NCBI GenBank assembly: GCA_017614795.1 | Contig: JAGABD010000005.1 | Location: forward strand, 1-23,575 | Length of the DNA stretch: 23,575 nt | Source: Bacteroidales bacterium | GTDB lineage: Bacteria > Bacteroidota > Bacteroidia > Bacteroidales > UBA932 | Direction of reading: 5' to 3' | Program-made: the position numbers and the translations under genes | In this document: positions 19,336-23,575 of the stretch, piece after piece | How positions within the stretch are numbered: the stretch's first letter is position 1 | Layout of the letters: each line of letters begins with the position of its first letter | The notes under the pieces: model-generated | Databases searched by the model: none | Seen by the model: only the letters and a program-made list of their open reading frames with translations | Told to the model about the DNA's origin: nothing

Positions 19336-20264
19336 TACAGAAACAGAAAGTGCTGGATGTCCTGAAGGACTATCTGCTAATGACGCTGGGCGCGTTGTTC
19401 GTGACGGTCGCCTGGGAAGCGTTCATGATTCCCAACGGAATGTCCGCCGGAGGCCTGATGGGTCTCTGCGCGGTAATCGAGTTCGCTACCGGAGGAACCA
19501 TACTCGCCTCGTATTCCTACGTGGTGATAAATGCCGCCCTCATCATTCTCGCGGTTCTGGTGTTCGGAATAGGATTCGGTTTCAGGACCTTGTATTGCAT
19601 TGGCATACAGGCTGTTATGCTTAAGGTTTTCGCCGGGTTCCACTGGATTCAGGCCATTCCCGGGAACTTCCTTTACATACCGGAGAACATCATGATTCCC
19701 ATCATCGCCGGTGTGCTGGAGGCTATCGGCGTGGGACTCGCCATCCGCAAGGGCGGCAGCACGGGAGGCACCGACATCGTCGCCCTCATAGTCAACAAGT
19801 ACTGGCCGATATCGCTCAGCACCATGTTCCTCGTCACCGACTTCTTCATCATCACCAGCATCCTCTTCCTCCCCGGAAAGGCCTTCGGCGATATGATGTA
19901 CGGTTACGTGATGATGGCCGCCTATGCCGCCGTGATAGATTTCGTGGTCGTGGGCGACAAGGGCGCGGTACAGCTTCTGGTGTTCTCGTCCAAGCATAAG
20001 GAGATAGCCGATTACATCTGCAACAAGATGGAGAGGGGAGTCACCGTGCTGAAAGCCATCGGCTGGTACACCAAACAGGAGAAAGACGTGCTTCTCCTTC
20101 TTATGAGGCGCAACGAGGTTCCAGAAGTCACCCGTATCATCAAGGATCTTGACAGCCGCGCGTTTATGACGGTGAACAAGGTAGGCGGAGTGTACGGCGA
20201 AGGATTCGAGGAAATCAAGGCCGGCATAACCAAACTCAGGAAGAAAAAGAATGTCGACGCTTAG
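19332..20264 (+). CDS. YitT family membrane protein (first of a tandem pair)
   Basis: A 310-residue protein of the YitT/DUF2179 family. Five or six hydrophobic helices fill about residues 12-200, including the family signature [12 protein letters not shown] at 146-157. A soluble DUF2179 domain follows, with [14 protein letters not shown] and VGGVYGEGF near the end. Function in the family is unproven; the C-terminal domain resembles a ligand-binding or regulatory module. It overlaps leuS by 4 bases and the next gene by 14 bases. It is clearly paralogous to the next gene along its full length, so a local duplication is likely, though the two have diverged a good deal. Confidence 0.88.
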   Translation: MIQKQKVLDVLKDYLLMTLGALFVTVAWEAFMIPNGMSAGGLMGLCAVIEFATGGTILASYSYVVINAALIILAVLVFGIGFGFRTLYCIGIQAVMLKVFAGFHWIQAIPGNFLYIPENIMIPIIAGVLEAIGVGLAIRKGGSTGGTDIVALIVNKYWPISLSTMFLVTDFFIITSILFLPGKAFGDMMYGYVMMAAYAAVIDFVVVGDKGAVQLLVFSSKHKEIADYICNKMERGVTVLKAIGWYTKQEKDVLLLLMRRNEVPEVTRIIKDLDSRAFMTVNKVGGVYGEGFEEIKAGITKLRKKKNVDA

Positions 20265-21198
20265 GAAAACGACGCTTACGCATATCAAGGAATATGCGAT
20301 AGTCACCTTCGGAATACTGCTTTACGTGCTGGGATGGAGCATTTTCCTCGTCCCCAACAATCTCGTGGGCGGCGGCGTGACCGGTATCTCCGCAATAATC
20401 CAGTATGCCACGCACGGTTTCATCAAGATAGGCTATTCCTATTTCGTGCTCAACGCAGGACTCATTATAGCGGCACTGTTCGTGCTTGGATGGGGATTCG
20501 GGGGCAAGACCGTGTATGCCATAGTGCTGGCTTCCATAGGCCTCAATGTATTCCAGTCGCTCATATCGCCCGACTTCATACAGGCAATTGCGCTTGACAA
20601 CGGTAAACTCATGAGTACTATCATGGGCGGCATCATGGTAGGCATCGGAATAGGGCTGACGATTACCGTGGGAGGCAGTACCGGAGGTACGGATATAATC
20701 GCCCTGATGGTGAACAAATACCGCAACGTTTCGCCCGGCAGGATGATCCTGTGGATGGACGTGGTGGTGATTCTTTCCTCGATGCTGGTGCCTTCCTACA
20801 CCGCATCGGGAGAGCCTGTTCCCTTCGTGGACAAGATTACTACCGTGGTGTACGGTTTCATCCTGATCGTGGTGAACAGCACCGTGCTCGACCTTGTAGT
20901 TTCTGGTTCGCGCCAGAGCGTGCAGCTCTTCATCCTTTCGAAGAAATACGCCGAGATAGCGGATGCTATTACAAAGGAGCTTCATCGCGGAGTCACGGTC
21001 CTGGAAGGCAAGGGCTGGTACACCAAGGACTCGACCTGCGTGCTGATGGTGCTTACCCGCAAGGCGGACCTGAACATAATGCTCCGCTACATCAAGGCCA
21101 TCGATCCGCAGGCCTTCCTTTCCGTTTCCTCCGTTACCGGAGTGTATGGCAAGGGCTTCGACAGGATAAAAAGCGCCGCCAAAAAAGAGGGTAAATGA
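20251..21198 (+). CDS. YitT family membrane protein (second of a tandem pair)
   Basis: A 315-residue paralogue of the preceding protein with the same order: membrane helices, then [12 protein letters not shown], then the DUF2179 domain with HRGVTVLEGKGWYT and VTGVYGKGF. It has a longer loop between the helices around residues 180-195 (SYTASGEPVPFVDK) than the first copy. The ATG at 20251 lies 14 bases inside the upstream gene, which implies coupled translation. Its stop codon lies in the left arm region of a long hairpin at 21182-21255. The pair may form a heterodimer in the cytoplasmic membrane, but that is inference. Confidence 0.88.
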   Translation: MSTLRKTTLTHIKEYAIVTFGILLYVLGWSIFLVPNNLVGGGVTGISAIIQYATHGFIKIGYSYFVLNAGLIIAALFVLGWGFGGKTVYAIVLASIGLNVFQSLISPDFIQAIALDNGKLMSTIMGGIMVGIGIGLTITVGGSTGGTDIIALMVNKYRNVSPGRMILWMDVVVILSSMLVPSYTASGEPVPFVDKITTVVYGFILIVVNSTVLDLVVSGSRQSVQLFILSKKYAEIADAITKELHRGVTVLEGKGWYTKDSTCVLMVLTRKADLNIMLRYIKAIDPQAFLSVSSVTGVYGKGFDRIKSAAKKEGK

Positions 21199-21255
21199 CG
21201 GTGTAAAACTTTTCTTGATTCAAAAACATAAAAAGTTTTTTTTACCCTCCTTTTT
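21182..21255 (+). terminator. Two-part hairpin ending the leuS-YitT operon, overlapping the YitT stop codon
   Basis: The outer stem pairs GAGGGTAAA (21187-21195) with TTTACCCTC (21241-21249) perfectly and is flanked by A- and T-runs that can extend it. The inner stem pairs AAAACTTTT (21205-21213) with AAAAGTTTT (21231-21239) around a 17-base loop. The last two sense codons of YitT are in the outer arm and its TGA follows at once. A TTTTT run follows the outer stem. It works as a terminator on paper, though the inner stem is AT-rich. Confidence 0.62.
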
Positions 21256-21309
21256 ACAACATCCAAGAGGATTTTTTTCTCTACCTTGCGCCGCAAAAGT
21301 GACGACGAG

Positions 21310-22293
21310 ATGAGAAAAATGATTTCCGGCCATTCCGTAATTAGATTGCTTTCTCTGCTGACGCTCGCGTGTTCGGCGGGCATTTATTGCAGTTTGGAGG
21401 AGGAAGGGATAATCCAGGGGCTGTGCTGTTCTTTCACGGCCGCGATGACCATCCTTATGATGTATCCGCTCGGTTACGAGGATATGAAACCTTCCCTCGT
21501 GCTGAGCGTGCCGGCTACGCTGCTGTTCCTTGCGCTGCCGCCCTTGTCCATAGTCTATCCACGCGCGTGCGAGACGACCGTCCTGGCCGCGCTGTCGATG
21601 CTTCTCCTTTACGACTACGTCCGCGCCAGGACCAAGCTCGAGTCCGTGAAGATGCTCTTCCGTCTCGACTCGGTATGGTGCAGTCTGGAAGACTACGCAC
21701 GGAAAATCTACGAAACCGCGCTTCTTGCAAGTTGCGCGATATTGCTCGCGATGGGCAGGTTTGGCGCCGGAACGGGCCCCGAAGCCATTCTCTGCCTGTC
21801 GATGAGCGCCATATACCTCCTGATGTACAAAAGGGCCTGGAGCGGCCGCACGATGCTTCTGAGCGAGAAGCGGGAAAGCCGGATAATGGACATAATAAAG
21901 GGGAACCTGCGTTCCTTTCCGGCCGCAGAGAGCGATGACGAGTATCTGAGCGCGCTGTATGCCAGGATCCTGGATTATATGGAGACCTGCAAGCCGTTCC
22001 TCGATCCGAAGTATTCCCTCGACGACATGTCCAAGGACCTGTTCTCAAACAAGGTGTACCTGTCGCGCGCGGTGAACTTCTATTCCGGCCGCAACTTCAA
22101 GCAGTTCGTGAACTACTACCGCATCAACTATTCGATAGAGCTGATGCGCTCGGGACAGAACCTGAAAATCATCCAGATCGCGCTGAAATCGGGATTCCAC
22201 TCCGTGGTCACCTACAGCATGGCGTTCAAGATACACACCCGCAAGACTCCCGGGGAATACATCAGGGATATGGAACATCCTCCCAAGAAATAG
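21310..22293 (+). CDS. Membrane-integrated AraC-family transcription regulator
   Basis: A 327-residue protein. The N-terminal half has about six membrane helices, near residues 8-28, 34-54, 61-83, 88-104, 136-154 and 158-174. A short helical linker leads to an AraC-type double helix-turn-helix at about 232-322. The second motif carries the family signature: IIQIALKSGFHSVVTYSMAFKIHT then TPGEYI. The binding domain would be cytoplasmic and tethered to the membrane. No receptor or kinase domain is visible, so the helices themselves may sense a ligand or membrane state. An upstream TTG at 21286 is possible, but the ATG at 21310 is preferred. The gap before it (21199-21309) holds the operon hairpin and a weak -7-like TACCTTG at 21282. 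Target genes are unknown. Confidence 0.85.
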   Translation: MRKMISGHSVIRLLSLLTLACSAGIYCSLEEEGIIQGLCCSFTAAMTILMMYPLGYEDMKPSLVLSVPATLLFLALPPLSIVYPRACETTVLAALSMLLLYDYVRARTKLESVKMLFRLDSVWCSLEDYARKIYETALLASCAILLAMGRFGAGTGPEAILCLSMSAIYLLMYKRAWSGRTMLLSEKRESRIMDIIKGNLRSFPAAESDDEYLSALYARILDYMETCKPFLDPKYSLDDMSKDLFSNKVYLSRAVNFYSGRNFKQFVNYYRINYSIELMRSGQNLKIIQIALKSGFHSVVTYSMAFKIHTRKTPGEYIRDMEHPPKK

Positions 22294-22298
22294 GGGAG

Positions 22299-22997
22299 TC
22301 AGCGCTTCTTCAGGAGCTCCTGCCTGCTTTCGCAGACTATTTCCTCGTGCTTCACCGGATGGTCGAAGCTGATCGAGTGCGAGTTGAGGCTGATGCCTCC
22401 GTCGGGGTTGGAACGCGGCGCTCCGTATTTGAGGTCGCCTTTGATGGGACAGCCGATATGGGCGAGCTGGCAGCGGATCTGGTGATGGCGCCCGGTAAGA
22501 AGTCTCACTTCGACCAGCCAATAGCGCTCAGTGGCCTCCAGAAGCTTGTATTCGAGTTTCGCCAGCTTCGCTTTGGGACCAGGCTTGCGGGTGATGAAGC
22601 TCTTGTTGAGTTTCTCGTTGCGCTCCATCCAGTCCTCCAGCGCGCCGGCCTCGGGTTCGGGTTTCGCGCAGCAGAGGGCGTGGTAGGTCTTGTGGACTGC
22701 TCCTTCGCGGAACATCTCCGACAGCCTTTCCAGCGCCTTGGACGTCTTTGCGAACACGCAGATGCCGCTCACCGGCCTGTCGAGGCGGTGTGGGACACCG
22801 AGGAACACCTTCCCGGGCTTGGCGTCGCGCCGCGCGATGAAGGCCTTGAGCGTCTCGCAGAGAGGCTCGTCTCCGGTCTTGTCTCCCTGCACTATCTCGC
22901 CGGGCTTCTTGTCGAAGACCATAAGGTGGTTGTCCTCGTAAAGGATGCGCGACTCCAGGTCGCCGTATTCTTCCGCAGAAAGCTGTCTGTATTCCAT
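22299..22997 (-). CDS. RluA-family pseudouridine synthase
   Basis: A 232-residue protein of the RluA family, which converts uridine to pseudouridine in rRNA or tRNA. The catalytic Asp73 lies in VPHRLDRPVSGICVFAKTSKAL, followed by the family segments KTYHAL and LLTGRHHQIRCQLAHIGCPIKGD. There is no S4 domain at the N-terminus, as in the shorter RluA-type enzymes. The target position cannot be deduced. The frame is open 41 codons further upstream, but that stretch crosses a -7 promoter element, so the ATG at 22997 is used. It converges on the AraC-type gene with a 5-base gap and diverges from dnaK. Confidence 0.9.
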   Translation of the reverse strand: MEYRQLSAEEYGDLESRILYEDNHLMVFDKKPGEIVQGDKTGDEPLCETLKAFIARRDAKPGKVFLGVPHRLDRPVSGICVFAKTSKALERLSEMFREGAVHKTYHALCCAKPEPEAGALEDWMERNEKLNKSFITRKPGPKAKLAKLEYKLLEATERYWLVEVRLLTGRHHQIRCQLAHIGCPIKGDLKYGAPRSNPDGGISLNSHSISFDHPVKHEEIVCESRQELLKKR

Positions 22998-23004
22998 ACG
23001 GACG

Positions 23005-23012
23005 CAAAGATA
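23005..23012 (-). promoter_or_regulatory. Bacteroidota -7 promoter element for the RluA-family gene (TATCTTTG)
   Basis: On the minus strand this reads TATCTTTG followed by CG, 7 bases from the ATG at 22997, so the leader is very short. The palindrome at 23023-23035 lies where a -33 element would be. Confidence 0.65.
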
Positions 23013-23022
23013 AGGAAAATTG

Positions 23023-23035
23023 TGACACTTTGTCA
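23023..23035. promoter_or_regulatory. Inverted repeat TGACA-CTT-TGTCA, candidate operator between RluA-family gene and dnaK
   Basis: Perfect 5-base arms around a 3-base centre. Two further TGACA pentamers follow at 23066-23070 and 23089-23093, making four half-sites in 71 bases upstream of dnaK. The repeat covers the expected -33 region of the minus-strand promoter. A role in heat-shock control is inference. Confidence 0.4.
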
Positions 23036-23046
23036 GTAAAAGGGGC

Positions 23047-23062
23047 TTGGCACATCTTTCGT
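23047..23062 (+). promoter_or_regulatory. Possible sigma-54-like promoter upstream of dnaK
   Basis: TTGGCAC at 23047-23053 is an excellent -24 element. Ten bases after its GG the sequence is GT rather than the expected GC of a -12 element, so the second half is only partial. No clean TAnnTTTG precedes dnaK on this strand; ATCTTTCG is the nearest resemblance. Confidence 0.28.
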
Positions 23063-23126
23063 TTATGACAATAGCGTCGCCTTCGGGCTGACAGAATGAT
23101 AGAAAAACAATAAAAAGCATAATACT

Positions 23127-23575
23127 ATGGGAAAAATCATTGGAATCGACCTCGGAACAACCAACAGTTGCGTGGCAGTAATGGAAGGCAACCAGCCTAC
23201 CGTAATCATCAACAACGAAGGACAGAGGACAACCCCGTCCGTCGTGGCATTTACCGATGACGGCGAGCGCAAGGTGGGCAATCCCGCCAAGCGTCAGGCC
23301 ATCACGAACCCCAAGAACACCGTTTTCTCCATCAAGCGTTTCATGGGCGAAACCTGGGACCAGGTGGGAACGGAAGTGGCACGCGTCCCTTACAGCGTGG
23401 TGAAGGGCGACAACAACACCCCCCGCGTGGACATCAACGGACGTATGTATTCGCCGCAGGAAATCAGCGCCATCATTCTCCAGAAGATGAAGAAGACCGC
23501 TGAAGACTATCTGCGCCAGCCCGTCACGGAGGCTGTCATCACCGTGCCTGCATACTTCTCCGACTCGCAGAGGCA
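23127..23575 (+). CDS. dnaK: Chaperone DnaK (Hsp70), N-terminal part, cut by window edge
   Basis: The first 149 full codons are present. The sequence opens [21 protein letters not shown], the phosphate-1 motif of Hsp70 ATPase domains, then [34 protein letters not shown] and [12 protein letters not shown], all typical of DnaK. DnaK binds exposed hydrophobic peptides in cycles driven by ATP, with DnaJ and GrpE. The TTNSC form with Cys is the usual bacterial DnaK version. The 129-base gap upstream is the longest in the window and holds repeated TGACA half-sites and a possible sigma-54-like element. The gene is open at the right edge only because the window ends. Confidence 0.97.
   Translation, partial: MGKIIGIDLGTTNSCVAVMEGNQPTVIINNEGQRTTPSVVAFTDDGERKVGNPAKRQAITNPKNTVFSIKRFMGETWDQVGTEVARVPYSVVKGDNNTPRVDINGRMYSPQEISAIILQKMKKTAEDYLRQPVTEAVITVPAYFSDSQR

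Noticed and set aside
22271..22300. A CTCCC/GGGAG stem between the AraC-type gene and the RluA-family gene
   Set aside because: Only 5 base pairs with no T-run on either strand; likely chance.
22998..23120. A 41-codon N-terminal extension of the RluA-family protein
   Set aside because: The extension crosses the -7 element at 23005-23012 and the palindrome at 23023-23035 and has no resemblance to the family, so the start at 22997 is preferred.

Overview
The window looks like chromosomal core from a fairly GC-rich member of the Bacteroidota, most likely order Bacteroidales. Three things point there. Eight gene-upstream gaps carry the Bacteroidota -7 promoter element TAnnTTTG. Shine-Dalgarno sequences are essentially absent. 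Several genes are typical of the phylum: a DUF4293 membrane protein, a LytTR protein without a receiver domain, the gyrA-TPR gene pair, and leuS followed by YitT proteins. The genus cannot be named from this sequence. There are 21 protein genes, two of them cut by the window edges. I see no rRNA, tRNA, CRISPR array, insertion sequence or prophage. No stretch longer than about 130 bases lacks a gene.

Layout. (1) Positions 1-93 hold the start of a MazG-like gene on the minus strand. (2) Positions 149-2690 are a tight plus-strand run: acetyl-CoA hydrolase/CoA-transferase, an isochorismatase-fold cysteine hydrolase, and the t6A dehydratase TcdA. (3) After an internal promoter, 2728-4940 hold a GNAT-like protein coupled to release factor 1. 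(4) A FabF-type ketoacyl synthase (minus, 4988-6235) diverges from a membrane-tethered LytTR regulator, which is followed by a DUF4293 protein and a nucleoside phosphorylase (6304-8236). (5) A stand-alone Clp N-domain protein (minus, 8241-8738) diverges from gyrA, which is followed by a TPR protein and a clear terminator near 12785. (6) A CapA-like protein and a PhoH-like ATPase overlap by 4 bases (12798-14749). (7) A new promoter begins a SPOR lipoprotein, an M28-peptidase/TonB fusion, leuS and two overlapping YitT paralogues (14768-21198), ending in an unusual hairpin. (8) A six-helix membrane AraC-type regulator (21310-22293) converges on an RluA-family pseudouridine synthase (minus). The latter diverges from dnaK, which runs off the right edge.

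Most genes are ordinary housekeeping: translation (prfA, leuS, tcdA, RluA family), DNA topology (gyrA), lipid synthesis (fabF), nucleotide and cofactor salvage, and protein quality control. The least ordinary object is the M28/TonB fusion. Its peptidase domain keeps the fold signatures but has lost almost every zinc ligand and the catalytic glutamate, so it is probably a pseudoenzyme. It lies one base after a SPOR lipoprotein, which suggests an envelope role. Other points worth a look are two membrane-anchored transcription factors, an orphan Clp N-domain protein, a palindrome-rich dnaK upstream region, and strong apparent avoidance of the tetranucleotide CATG, visible as T-ending codons before Met in otherwise C-ending genes.
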